A DNA stretch of 64,000 nt, taken from contig NZ_LS974202.1 of NCBI RefSeq assembly GCF_900157305.1, forward strand, positions 2,232,001-2,296,000, given 5' to 3'. Origin of the DNA: Mesotoga infera (GTDB lineage Bacteria; Thermotogota; Thermotogae; Petrotogales; Kosmotogaceae). The position numbers were made by a program, and so were the translations under genes. This document shows, piece by piece, positions 17,907 through 25,943 of this stretch (position 1 is the first letter of the stretch; every line of letters starts with the position of its first letter). The notes under the pieces were generated by a model that worked only from the letters and a program-made list of their open reading frames with translations, was not told the DNA's origin and did no database searches.

Positions 17907-18071
17907 TCATTCATCTACTGTTTCTTTGATCGACACCGCTTCCATAAAAGTGTCGATTTCGAATACTTGCCTGTTGGGGTTGATCACCCCATCCATTATG
18001 AATCTATTATGGACATCGATGAAAATCGGTGTAAGAGCTAGATTTTCGACGATAATAGGATCTGGTTTCAT
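17907..18071 (-). CDS. 54-residue protein of unknown function
   Basis: A small ORF found by reading the minus strand: ATG at 18071 preceded by AAGGAGTTGCTCAG, stop at 17907, immediately followed by a strong terminator. The sequence begins MKPDPIIVENLALTPIFIDV and ends EAVSIKETVDE. It is soluble and cysteine-free. The ribosome site, start, stop and terminator in correct order make it likely to be a real gene. I do not recognise the family. Confidence 0.55.
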   Translation of the reverse strand: MKPDPIIVENLALTPIFIDVHNRFIMDGVINPNRQVFEIDTFMEAVSIKETVDE

Positions 18072-18144
18072 CTGAGCAACTCCTTAAGAGATTTATCAAG
18101 GGAGATTCTATCAAATCCAGTGACATAAAATCAAGTGATCGATA

Positions 18145-18207
18145 TGCATCACAAAAAATCTACTTGAAAAGGGTAACGATGCATCAAAAATGAAACTACT
18201 CGAAAGG
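18145..18207 (+). repeat. left end of the insertion sequence, two direct copies of the terminal repeat
   Basis: The copies are TGCATCACAAAAAATCTACT at 18145 and TGCATCAAAAATGAAACTAC at 18180. They are direct repeats of each other with a 35-base period and are inverted relative to the right end. Confidence 0.75.
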
Positions 18208-18242
18208 TAAGGGTAAAGGGGATAATCTTCGCGAATGACAAG

Positions 18243-19478
18243 TTGAAAGAGGTTGACGCGAAGATGAAGAGAATAGACATGACTGGACTGATCGAGAAAT
18301 ACTCAAAGAAGTACAGAAAGTCTGGAAAGAAGGAGAAGAGTAGAATTCTTAACGAGTTTACTGAGGTAACTGAGTACAACCGGAGCTATGCATCATTAAT
18401 ACTTAGGAGGGGTTATTCTAAGAAGAACAAGAGAAGCAAATTCACAAAGAGGCGCGGGAGAAAGAAGAAATATGATTTGGAAGTATTGAGAAAACTTGTT
18501 GAGATATGGGAGATCCTGGACTTTCCTTGCGGCAAGAGATTCAAAGCGATTATTGAAGAGGCGATAGACAATCTGAACAAGAATGGTCATTTGTCTTTGA
18601 GGGAAGAAGTTGAGCAGAAGCTTTTGGAAATAAGTTCCTCCACAATGGATAGACTTCTTCGAAGTGAAAGGAAGAAGATGGAACTGAAGGGTAGGTCACA
18701 TACAAAACCCGGTACTCTCTTGAAGAAACACATAAGGATAAAGACTCATCACGAATGGGATGACACAAAACCAGGTTTTGTTGAGGTGGATCTTGTCGGT
18801 CACGAAGGAGGTGATAGTTCGGGAGAATTCTGTTATAGCCTGAATATGGTGGATGTTGCCAGTGGTTGGAGTGTCGTTGCACCAATAAAGAACAAAGCTC
18901 AAAGATGGACCCTCGAAGCTATAATCGCATTGAGAGCTTTACTTCCTTTCCCTCTTTTGGGAATTCATTCCGACAATGGTTCGGAGTTTATTAATGCTCA
19001 TTTGTATAAGTATTGCTTGGATGAAAGATTGGTCTTTACCAGAACCCGGAGTTACAACAAGAACGATAATCCCCATGTGGAACAGAAGAATTGGTCTTTG
19101 GTCAGAAGGGCCGTTGGTTATTACAGATACGACACTTTGGAGGAACTGACTATCTTGAAGGAGCTATATGCAAGCTTGAATCTCTACAACAACCATTTCC
19201 AGCCTACTCATAAGATGATCCAAAAGACCAGAGATGGTACAAGGATAGTGAAAAAGTACGACAAGTTCGCTACTCCCTACGAAAGAGTTCTTAACTCTCC
19301 CTGGATTGACTCCACAAAAAAAGATGAGCTTCGCAAGGTTCACGAAGCCCTAGATTTATATATACTCAAGAGTAATATAGCACATTTTCAAGAATCACTG
19401 GTTGATATACAGATAATGAAGTCTAAATCTAACTCAAAGGGAGGTGTTCTCAATCTCCTTCTATTCGATTTTGAATAG
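18243..19478 (+). CDS. DDE transposase with integrase core (ISNCY/IS481-like)
   Basis: A 411-residue transposase. The basic N-terminal part (about 1-100) contains an HTH-like segment and a KRRGRKKKY stretch. The integrase core follows, with the three acidic residues visible in VEVDLVGH (about 180), HSDNGSEF (about 243) and NPHVEQKNWS (about 276). The spacing DNGSEF...NDNPHVEQKNW is typical of integrase-like transposases often labelled ISNCY; I cannot fix the exact IS family. The listed start is TTG, and an ATG seven codons later is equally possible. The frame is intact with complete ends, so the element may still be mobile. Confidence 0.85.
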   Translation: MKEVDAKMKRIDMTGLIEKYSKKYRKSGKKEKSRILNEFTEVTEYNRSYASLILRRGYSKKNKRSKFTKRRGRKKKYDLEVLRKLVEIWEILDFPCGKRFKAIIEEAIDNLNKNGHLSLREEVEQKLLEISSSTMDRLLRSERKKMELKGRSHTKPGTLLKKHIRIKTHHEWDDTKPGFVEVDLVGHEGGDSSGEFCYSLNMVDVASGWSVVAPIKNKAQRWTLEAIIALRALLPFPLLGIHSDNGSEFINAHLYKYCLDERLVFTRTRSYNKNDNPHVEQKNWSLVRRAVGYYRYDTLEELTILKELYASLNLYNNHFQPTHKMIQKTRDGTRIVKKYDKFATPYERVLNSPWIDSTKKDELRKVHEALDLYILKSNIAHFQESLVDIQIMKSKSNSKGGVLNLLLFDFE

Positions 19479-19529
19479 ATTCTATTTTGATGCATTAACT
19501 CTCTCTTGAGTAGATTTAATTTTGATGCA
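19467..19529 (-). repeat. right end of the insertion sequence, two copies of the terminal repeat
   Basis: Read on the minus strand, the copies begin TGCATCAAAATTAAATCTAC (from 19529) and TGCATCAAAATAGAATCTAT (from 19494). The 35-base period equals that of the left end. The inner copy overlaps the last codons of the transposase gene. Confidence 0.75.
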
Positions 19530-19534
19530 TTACG

Positions 19535-19771
19535 GTGATAGTACGGCAATTAAAAGAAAAGTCTCTCCATAAATTACTAAAAGAGAGACCAGATAAAGGT
19601 TTCAGAGGTTTGTTAAGTTATTTTTTAGGGACTAATTCTAAATTGAACGAAAGACAACAAGCAATTTCGGTCTTAAACCGTACCGTAGAGTTTCACGAGA
19701 TCTATCAGGTGCCTTTTCTCCTCAGCGATGATCTTCTTGAGGCTCTCGCTGTTTGGTATGAAAGCTTCTAG
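19535..19771 (+). pseudogene. truncated frame next to the insertion sequence
   Basis: Five bases after the right end of the element, a plus-strand frame starts with GTG and reads IVRQLKEKSLHKLLKERPDKGFRGLLSYFLG. It then runs into the antisense of the ferritin-like gene from about 19673. The first 45 codons look protein-like and low in GC, faintly like the beginning of a sigma-70 region 2, but too little remains to name it. It is probably a gene fragment left by the insertion. Confidence 0.3.
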
Positions 19772-20116
19772 ATCGCCGTAGAAAATTATGCTCTCTTTCT
19801 CGACTTCCATGGCTGCACTTATAGCCTTGTTGAGGTTCTGTGGCACCTCTTCGGATTCGATTTTCGGGAAGATCGAAATCTCCGCATAAGACTTGAGATA
19901 GCCTACATTGTCTTCCCACTCGGCCGTTACCGGTAAGTTTTCGATGTCATTGAGCATCTCTCTGAACCTGCTGGCGTGGTCCCTTTCCTGGTCAGCCAGA
20001 TGAGAGAAGAGCTCCTTAATTTTCCCAGTCGTTTTTTCTGCGAGTTTCGAGTAGTAAGAATAACCGGCCCCTTCGATCTTTAGAGCAATTGAAAGCATAT
20101 CGTTTACGGTAAGCAT
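19673..20116 (-). CDS. ferritin-like di-iron protein (rubrerythrin type, no rubredoxin domain)
   Basis: A 147-residue four-helix protein. Iron ligands fit the rubrerythrin pattern: a Glu in helix 1 (ALKIEGAGYSYY), ERDH in helix 2, a Glu in helix 3 (AMEVEKESIIFY) and EEKRH in helix 4. The C-terminal rubredoxin domain of true rubrerythrins is missing. Such proteins help remove peroxide or store iron in anaerobes. I chose the ATG at 20116 because AAAGGAGGATTACG lies before it; the frame opens 27 bases earlier without a ribosome site. The 3' end faces the insertion sequence. Confidence 0.8.
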   Translation of the reverse strand: MLTVNDMLSIALKIEGAGYSYYSKLAEKTTGKIKELFSHLADQERDHASRFREMLNDIENLPVTAEWEDNVGYLKSYAEISIFPKIESEEVPQNLNKAISAAMEVEKESIIFYGDLEAFIPNSESLKKIIAEEKRHLIDLVKLYGTV

Positions 20117-20180
20117 CGTAATCCTCCTTTTTAAAGTTCTCATTGACTATTCTAGCATTTTGAAATCGTTAAAAAATGAA

Positions 20181-20206
20181 GAAAAGAGATCTCTCGATCT
20201 CTTTTC
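20181..20206 (-). terminator. terminator of spoVS
   Basis: The stem GAAAAGAGATC / GATCTCTTTTC with a three-base loop lies 20 bases after the spoVS stop. T-rich sequence follows on the minus strand. It separates spoVS from the ferritin-like gene. Confidence 0.7.
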
Positions 20207-20226
20207 AGTATTTGTGGTATCGTACG

Positions 20227-20499
20227 TTACTCTTCTTCTTTTCCTGAGATGATCTTTATTGTGATTCCCGTCCGCATTTCTTCGCCAATCTGTATTTCCA
20301 CAAAACCGGGAACCATATACACTTTCGTTCCCTGCTCTCTGAGGAATCTTGAGGCGATGGCCACAGCTTTAACAGCCTGGTTCACAGCACCAGCGCCAAT
20401 GGCCTGAAGCTCCACCTGTTCATTTTTAGAGATTACTCCGGCGATGGCACCTGCTACCTTGTTGGGGTTTGATTTGGAACTGACCTTCAGGATCTCCAT
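20227..20499 (-). CDS. spoVS: stage V sporulation protein S homolog
   Basis: A 90-residue SpoVS protein: MEILKVSSKSNPNKVAGAIA, then the conserved LQAIGAGAVNQAVKAVAIAR-like block and the ending RTGITIKII. SpoVS is a small Alba-like nucleic-acid-binding protein that affects development in Bacillus. It is also present in non-sporulating Thermotogota, where its role is unknown. I chose the ATG at 20499 because AAGGAGGAAATCTTA precedes it; the longer frame to 20556 lacks a ribosome site. It lies downstream of korA, in the place where korB would be expected. Confidence 0.9.
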   Translation of the reverse strand: MEILKVSSKSNPNKVAGAIAGVISKNEQVELQAIGAGAVNQAVKAVAIASRFLREQGTKVYMVPGFVEIQIGEEMRTGITIKIISGKEEE

Positions 20500-20618
20500 T
20501 AAGATTTCCTCCTTCTCCGGGTTTTTCGCTGTTATTCTACCACAGAGGCCGCCCATTTTGCAAAAGTTTTAACATTCTATTTATTATGCAGAAGGAGTCT
20601 AGAAAAGAAACATGTCTA

Positions 20619-21773
20619 TCAAAGATCCATTATTTCAGATTTCACCCTTGATATCGAATCCAGTATTTCCTGGGGTGTGATGAGCTCTCCATCTACTTTT
20701 CCCAAATGCTCAAGCTTTACTCCCCGTTTATTCAATCTCGACACTTCGAATAGTATTTGACCGAGATTCATCTCGGCAACGATCACTGCACTGACTTTTT
20801 TGAGGAGCTGTCTCAATCTCGTGCTCGGGAAAGGCCAGATCGTGACGGGTTTGAAAAGTCCCACGTTTATCTTGTCTTCGCGAGCCATCTTAACAGCCTT
20901 AATTGCGCTTCTCGCCACAGATCCATATGCCAGAACCAGAATCTCGGCGTCTTCGGTCATGAATTCATCGTAAATAACTATCTCGTCACTGTGCAAACGG
21001 ATCTTGTTATCAAGACGTCTGAGGAGTCTTGAAACATCCGATGGTGTTCCCACCGGGAAACCTGACTCATCGTGTACCAGCCCCGAAACGTGAAATTTCG
21101 ACTTTCCCATTTTCACAAGGGGAGTAACCATCATCTGATCGTCGCCTTCGAAGGGATGGAAGATATCATCTTCTGCCAGCCCTGTTTCACCTGTTCTCGG
21201 TACTACCATTATTTCCGATTCGTATGGGAGATAAACGCTCTCCCTCATGTGACCTAATATCTCGTCCATCAGGAAGATCACTGGAGTTCTGTAAAGTTCC
21301 GCATAGTTGAAAGCGGTAATGATGTACTTATAAACCTCTTCGACGTTGGAAGGATAAATCGCAATAATCTGGTGGTCTCCATGAGTGCCCCATCTCGCCT
21401 GCATCACATCTCCCTGGGCCGTCTTGGTAGGCATTCCTGTGGAAGGGCCCCCACGTTGGACATTTACTATAACGGTAGGAGTTTCGGTCATCGCGGCGTA
21501 GCCGATAGCTTCCTGCATCAATGAAAACCCTGGCCCGCTGGTGGCCGTCATAGACTTTTCTCCTGAAAGCGAGGCACCTATAATGGCGGCAGCACTGGCG
21601 ATTTCGTCTTCCATTTGTATGAAGGTACCGCCGACTTTTGGAAGTTCCTTCGCCATTGTTTCCGCTATCTCGGTAGCGGGTGTGATAGGATATCCGGCGA
21701 AAAACCTACAACCGGCTTTGATGGCTCCGAGTGCGCAGGCTTCATCACCCTGGAGCAAGACGAACTCACGCAT
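20619..21773 (-). CDS. korA: 2-oxoacid:ferredoxin oxidoreductase, alpha subunit
   Basis: A 384-residue alpha subunit (KorA type, fused alpha/gamma-like fold). Landmarks are GAIKAGCRFFAGYPITPATEIAE, FIQMEDEIASAAAIIGAS, TATSGPGFSLMQE and NVQRGGPSTGMPT. The last segment corresponds to domain II (ILVLAYGSVARSA). With a beta subunit carrying thiamine diphosphate, the enzyme oxidises 2-oxoglutarate or another 2-oxoacid to the acyl-CoA, reducing ferredoxin. The ATG at 21773 overlaps the end of the ferredoxin gene; a TTG six bases upstream is possible. No korB or korC follows, although these normally come next, so the partner subunits must be elsewhere or lost. Confidence 0.88.
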   Translation of the reverse strand: MREFVLLQGDEACALGAIKAGCRFFAGYPITPATEIAETMAKELPKVGGTFIQMEDEIASAAAIIGASLSGEKSMTATSGPGFSLMQEAIGYAAMTETPTVIVNVQRGGPSTGMPTKTAQGDVMQARWGTHGDHQIIAIYPSNVEEVYKYIITAFNYAELYRTPVIFLMDEILGHMRESVYLPYESEIMVVPRTGETGLAEDDIFHPFEGDDQMMVTPLVKMGKSKFHVSGLVHDESGFPVGTPSDVSRLLRRLDNKIRLHSDEIVIYDEFMTEDAEILVLAYGSVARSAIKAVKMAREDKINVGLFKPVTIWPFPSTRLRQLLKKVSAVIVAEMNLGQILFEVSRLNKRGVKLEHLGKVDGELITPQEILDSISRVKSEIMDL

Positions 21774-21990
21774 TTTCAATCACCGCCTCTACTTCCTGAA
21801 TGTCTATGGCAAAATCCGGACAGGAGTTCTCGCACATCGAACAGCCTATACAGGTTGTGTGATCTAGCACCTGGGGCTTACCGAGTTCTCCCTTCGTTAT
21901 CGTCTTGGTCGGACAGATCCAGTAACAGATACCGCATCTTTTGCAGAAGTTGTGGTTGATATTCACTCGAAATTGCCGTTTCCCTGCCAT
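21766..21990 (-). CDS. korD: 2x[4Fe-4S] ferredoxin subunit (KorD type)
   Basis: A 74-residue ferredoxin with two clusters: CKRCGICYWIC and CIGCSMCENSC, each followed by Pro. It overlaps the start of korA by eight bases, the usual translational coupling in kor operons, so it probably carries electrons from the 2-oxoacid oxidoreductase. The gene follows the OadB-type membrane protein after 16 bases. Confidence 0.85.
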   Translation of the reverse strand: MAGKRQFRVNINHNFCKRCGICYWICPTKTITKGELGKPQVLDHTTCIGCSMCENSCPDFAIDIQEVEAVIENA

Positions 21991-22006
21991 TAAAATTCCT
22001 CCCGCT

Positions 22007-23131
22007 CTACTTTATGATAGAAAGAAAAACTCCGGCGGCTACCGCAGAACCTATGACGCCAGCAATATTAGGTCCCATGGCATGCATCAGTATGAAATTC
22101 GTACCGTCCTCTTCGGATGCGACCTTTTGAGCGACTCTGGCGGCCGTGGGAACGGCCGATACTCCGGCGGCTCCTATCAACGGGTTTACCTTGTTAGTCG
22201 AGAAGAGGTTCATCAGCTTGGCGAAAAGTACCCCAGAAGCCGTGGCGACTATGAAAGCTGCACATCCGAGAACCATTACCATTATACTCTCCACTGACAA
22301 GAATATCTTTCCATCAGCTTTTGCTCCGACCGAAACACACAGGAGTATTATAACCGTATCTGATATATACTTGCCGGAAGCCTCTACAAGACGTTTAGTT
22401 CTGCCGTTCTCTCTAAGCAGATTCCCCAGCATCAACATTCCAATTAAGGGAAGCGACTGTGGGACGATTATTGAAATGGCTATAGTGGATACAACTGGAA
22501 ATACGATTCTTTCTAGCTTCGATACTTTTCTCAGTTGTTTTCCCATGACTATCCTGCGTTCTTTCTTCGTGGTTAGCAATTTCATAACTGGTGGTTGAAT
22601 TATGGGGACCAATGCTATATATGAATAGGATGCTATAGCTATCACCGGCAGGTACTGGGACTTGAGAATACTCGCCACGTAGATGGATGTTGGTCCGTCC
22701 GCTCCACCGATTATCGAAATTGCCGCCGCATCCAGTAGTGAAAAGCCAAGAAGATTCGCTGCGATGAATGTCACAAAGATGCCTATCTGCGCCGCTGCTC
22801 CCAGGAAGAGAGTCTTGGGGTTTGCAAGAACGAATGAAAAGTCCGTTACGGCTCCGATTCCAAGAAAAATAAGAGGGGGATAGATTCCCAGAACCAGACC
22901 CTGCTGGAGGATCCACATGAAACCCGTTCCCGGCTCGAAGACGCCAGTCACCTGAGGAGGAATGTTGGCAATGATCATCCCGAAAGCTATCGGAATAAGC
23001 AACAAAGGCTCCGCGTCTTTCGCTACAGCAAGGTACAGTAGAAGCGAAGCTATCGCGAACATGACTACATTTTCCCAGCTCAGGGTCGCGAAACCGGACT
23101 GAGCGAAATACCCCGAGATCAACTCTGCCAT
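22007..23131 (-). CDS. oadB: sodium-translocating decarboxylase beta-subunit (OadB/GcdB type)
   Basis: A 374-residue membrane protein with about 9-11 helices, of the sodium-ion-translocating decarboxylase beta family. The hallmark IIGGADGPTSIY (about residues 149-160) contains the Asp that carries Na+; a second conserved stretch is IGAAGVSAVPTAARVAQK near residue 320. The beta subunit couples decarboxylation of a biotin-bound carboxyl group to Na+ export. Neither the carboxyltransferase (OadA), the biotin carrier nor the gamma subunit is adjacent. It is followed directly by the ferredoxin and korA genes, an unusual combination. Confidence 0.85.
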   Translation of the reverse strand: MAELISGYFAQSGFATLSWENVVMFAIASLLLYLAVAKDAEPLLLIPIAFGMIIANIPPQVTGVFEPGTGFMWILQQGLVLGIYPPLIFLGIGAVTDFSFVLANPKTLFLGAAAQIGIFVTFIAANLLGFSLLDAAAISIIGGADGPTSIYVASILKSQYLPVIAIASYSYIALVPIIQPPVMKLLTTKKERRIVMGKQLRKVSKLERIVFPVVSTIAISIIVPQSLPLIGMLMLGNLLRENGRTKRLVEASGKYISDTVIILLCVSVGAKADGKIFLSVESIMVMVLGCAAFIVATASGVLFAKLMNLFSTNKVNPLIGAAGVSAVPTAARVAQKVASEEDGTNFILMHAMGPNIAGVIGSAVAAGVFLSIIK

Positions 23132-23162
23132 GATAGGCTAACCTCCAGAATAATAATGAAAA

Positions 23163-23187
23163 CCGTGACCCCGCCCGGAGGTCACGG
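23163..23187 (-). terminator. terminator after ppdK
   Basis: The stem CCGTGACC / GGTCACGG with a nine-base GC-rich loop is followed on the minus strand by TTTTC. It lies 11-35 bases after the ppdK stop and before the oadB start, so it separates the two units or reduces read-through. Confidence 0.75.
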
Positions 23188-23197
23188 TGGATAGTTA

Positions 23198-25840
23198 TTA
23201 TCTGTTTTTAATTACTGCCTGTGCGGCTGCCAGTCTTGCTATTGGTACGCGGTAGGGTGAACAGCTCACGTAGTTGAGACCAACTAAGTGACAGAATTCG
23301 ACGGAAGAAGGTTCTCCACCGTGTTCGCCGCAGATCCCAACTTTTAAGTCAGGTCTGGTTGAACGGCCCTTCTCAGTACCCATTTTAACCAGTTGTCCCA
23401 CGCCCACTCTATCGAGCTTCTGGAAGGGGTCGGTGGGAAGAATACCCTTTTCAAGGTAATGACCTACGAACTTTCCGTAGTCGTCTCTGCTGAACCCGAA
23501 TGTCATCTGGGTCAAGTCATTGGTGCCGAAACTGAAGAACTCCGCTTCGCGAGCAATTTCATCGGCTGTGAGAGCTGCCCTCGGAACTTCGATCATTGTT
23601 CCGACTTTGTAAACGAGATCGACACCGGCTTCCCTTATCATTTCATCTGCTGCCTTGACGATGATAGCTTTGACATACTTGAGTTCTTCCAGCTCGATTA
23701 TGAGGGGTATCATTATTTCTGGGATTACGTTCATACCCTCCTTAACGAGCTTGATTGCGGCTCCTATGATAGCTCTTGTCTGCATTTCGGCTATCTCAGG
23801 GTAAACCACCGCCAGTCTGCAGCCTCTGAATCCCATCATTGGGTTGAATTCATGAAGCTCTTCAATTGTTGCCTTCAGCTCATCGTATCCCATTCCCATT
23901 TCTTTAGCGAGGTCTCTAATATCTTCATCTTCTTTAGGAAGAAACTCATGTAGAGGTGGATCGAGAAGTCTTATGGTGACGGGATAGCCTTCCATAGCTT
24001 TAAAGATCCCGTAAAAATCATCTTCTTGCATTGGAAGCAGTTTTGAAAGAGCTTTTTTGCGTTGTTCCAAAGTGCTAGAAGTTATCATCTGCCGCATTGC
24101 AAATATCCTGTCCTCCTGGAAGAACATGTGTTCTGTCCTGGTCAGGCCGATTCCTTCCGCACCGAAACCTCTTGCAATCGAAGCGTCTTTTGGTGTATCG
24201 GCGTTGGTTCTGACTCCTAGCCTTCTGATTTCGTCGGCCCAGCCAAGTACTTCGGCCAGAGGTCCCTCAAGTCCTTGCGGTTTCACGGAATCGAGTTTTC
24301 CCATGAAGACTTCGCCTGTAGTACCGTCTATACTCAGCCAGTCTCCCTCTTTGAGTATCTTTCCGTTGACCTTCATCTCCTTGGCATGTTCGTCGACTTC
24401 GACAGCTTCGCATCCGACTATACAGGTCTTACCCATTCCCCTTGCTACAACGGCAGCGTGGGATGTCTTGCCACCGGTAGAGGTAAGAATGCCCTGCGCG
24501 GCTGCCATTCCAGCGATATCTTCTGGAGAGGTCTCCGGTCTTACGAGAATAACCATCTTTCCCTCGTCTCTAACCATTCTCTCAGCCGTCTCGGGGTCGA
24601 AGGCGATAACTCCGGAAGCCGCTCCAGGGGAAGCTGCGATCCCTTTGGCGAGTTTTTCTGCGCTTTCGAGGGTTTCTTTTGTGAAGTAAGGATGGAGAAG
24701 AGTCTCGATATGATCGGGAGTGACTCTCATCACTGCCTCTTCTTTGGTTATAAGTCCCTCTTTTGCAAGATCAACGGCGATCTTCACACTGGCGTAAGGT
24801 GTTCTCTTTCCATTTCTTGTCTGAAGTAGGTAAAGCGTTCCATGTTCAACCGTGAACTCGATATCTTGCATGTCCCTGTAGTGCTTTTCAAGTTTTTCGA
24901 AGATGTCTAGTAACTGATCATAAACAGCTGGATTGATCTCATGAAGTTTCGTCATCGGGTAAGGAGTTCTGATACCTGCAACGACGTCCTCACCTTGAGC
25001 GTTCGGCAGGTACTCACCGTATAATTTTTTTTCACCCGTGTTGGGGTCTCTGGTGAAAGCAACTCCAGTGCCACTGTCGTCTCCTGTATTTCCGAAAACC
25101 ATGGTGCACACGTTCACGGCCGTTCCGAGTAGATCGCCCTCCTTCACTCCGTTGAGAGCTCTGTATTTGATGGCTCTTTCATTCATCCAGCTTCCAAAAA
25201 CAGCGTTAGTGGCCATCCAAAGCTGCTCCCAGGGATCCTGAGGGAATTCTTTGCCAGCTTTTTTGTAGACCTCCAGGTATCTTTTAACCACTTCTTCCAT
25301 ATCCGTGGCATCCAGTTCGGTATCGAGTTTTACACCCTTCTCTTTTTTGACGCTGGAAAGAGCCTTTTCAAATTCGGAATGCTCTATCTTTAGAACCACG
25401 TCTCCGAACATCTGAAGGAACCTTCTGTAAGCATCGTAGCAGAATCTGGGATTTCCCGATTCGTTTATGAGCCCTTTGACTGTCTCGTTGTTCAGACCAA
25501 GATTAAGAATCGTGTCCATCATTCCTGGCATTGAAATGGCTGCTCCCGATCTCACAGATACTAGAAGTGGTCTTTCGGCAGAACCAAAGCCTTTGCCGGT
25601 TTCTTTCTCTAGCATTTCCATTGCAGCTTTTACCTCACCCACGAGCTCTTCGGGGTATTTTTCGCCGTGATCATAGTAGTACTTACAGACTTCGGTGGAA
25701 ATCGTGAAGCCCGGAGGCACTGGGAATCCTAGTCTGACCATTTCGGCCAGGTTGGCTCCTTTGCCACCCAGAAGATTCTTCATCTTCGCATCGCCTTCGG
25801 CCTTCGTTTTGCCAAAATAGTACACATATTTCTTTGACAC
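23198..25840 (-). CDS. ppdK: pyruvate, phosphate dikinase
   Basis: An 880-residue, full-length enzyme that interconverts pyruvate + ATP + phosphate and phosphoenolpyruvate + AMP + pyrophosphate. The N-terminal ATP-grasp part starts with LLGGKGANLAEM. The phosphohistidine domain has TSTGGKTSHAAVVARGMGK, in which the His is the swivelling phosphate carrier. The C-terminal PEP/pyruvate barrel shows FSFGTNDLTQM and CGEHGGEPSSVEF with the catalytic Cys. In Thermotogota it works in glycolysis beside or instead of pyruvate kinase. The GTG start lies behind GGGAGGAAAC, with an extended -10 at 25876-25884. Confidence 0.95.
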   Translation of the reverse strand: MSKKYVYYFGKTKAEGDAKMKNLLGGKGANLAEMVRLGFPVPPGFTISTEVCKYYYDHGEKYPEELVGEVKAAMEMLEKETGKGFGSAERPLLVSVRSGAAISMPGMMDTILNLGLNNETVKGLINESGNPRFCYDAYRRFLQMFGDVVLKIEHSEFEKALSSVKKEKGVKLDTELDATDMEEVVKRYLEVYKKAGKEFPQDPWEQLWMATNAVFGSWMNERAIKYRALNGVKEGDLLGTAVNVCTMVFGNTGDDSGTGVAFTRDPNTGEKKLYGEYLPNAQGEDVVAGIRTPYPMTKLHEINPAVYDQLLDIFEKLEKHYRDMQDIEFTVEHGTLYLLQTRNGKRTPYASVKIAVDLAKEGLITKEEAVMRVTPDHIETLLHPYFTKETLESAEKLAKGIAASPGAASGVIAFDPETAERMVRDEGKMVILVRPETSPEDIAGMAAAQGILTSTGGKTSHAAVVARGMGKTCIVGCEAVEVDEHAKEMKVNGKILKEGDWLSIDGTTGEVFMGKLDSVKPQGLEGPLAEVLGWADEIRRLGVRTNADTPKDASIARGFGAEGIGLTRTEHMFFQEDRIFAMRQMITSSTLEQRKKALSKLLPMQEDDFYGIFKAMEGYPVTIRLLDPPLHEFLPKEDEDIRDLAKEMGMGYDELKATIEELHEFNPMMGFRGCRLAVVYPEIAEMQTRAIIGAAIKLVKEGMNVIPEIMIPLIIELEELKYVKAIIVKAADEMIREAGVDLVYKVGTMIEVPRAALTADEIAREAEFFSFGTNDLTQMTFGFSRDDYGKFVGHYLEKGILPTDPFQKLDRVGVGQLVKMGTEKGRSTRPDLKVGICGEHGGEPSSVEFCHLVGLNYVSCSPYRVPIARLAAAQAVIKNR

Positions 25841-25875
25841 TTTGTTTCCTCCCTTCCTGAAAACTATTCGAGGTG

Positions 25876-25884
25876 ATTATAACA
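25876..25884 (-). promoter_or_regulatory. extended -10 promoter of ppdK
   Basis: On the minus strand TGTTATAAT (a TGn extended -10 with a perfect TATAAT) lies 36 bases upstream of the GTG start of ppdK. No strong -35 is seen, as is common with extended -10 promoters. Confidence 0.55.
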
Positions 25885-25943
25885 CAGCCTTTCAGAAGTG
25901 ATGTTTAGAATGGAATCACTGCCATGTCAGAGATGAATTTGAT

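Larger units (their letters stand above)
18145..19529 (+). mobile_element. insertion sequence with doubled terminal inverted repeats
   Basis: A single transposase gene is enclosed by inverted repeats. Each end carries two copies of a repeat with the core TGCATCA, followed by an A-rich stretch and CTACT. The copies start 35 bases apart at both ends (18145 and 18180; 19494 and 19529 reading inward). I see no convincing target duplication next to the outer copies. The element lies between the 54-residue gene and a truncated frame, and its AT content seems higher than that of its neighbours. Confidence 0.8.

Noticed and set aside
19535-19771. Intact 78-residue gene after the insertion sequence
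   Set aside because: The last third runs antisense through the ferritin-like gene. Only the first part looks protein-like, so it is listed as a fragment.
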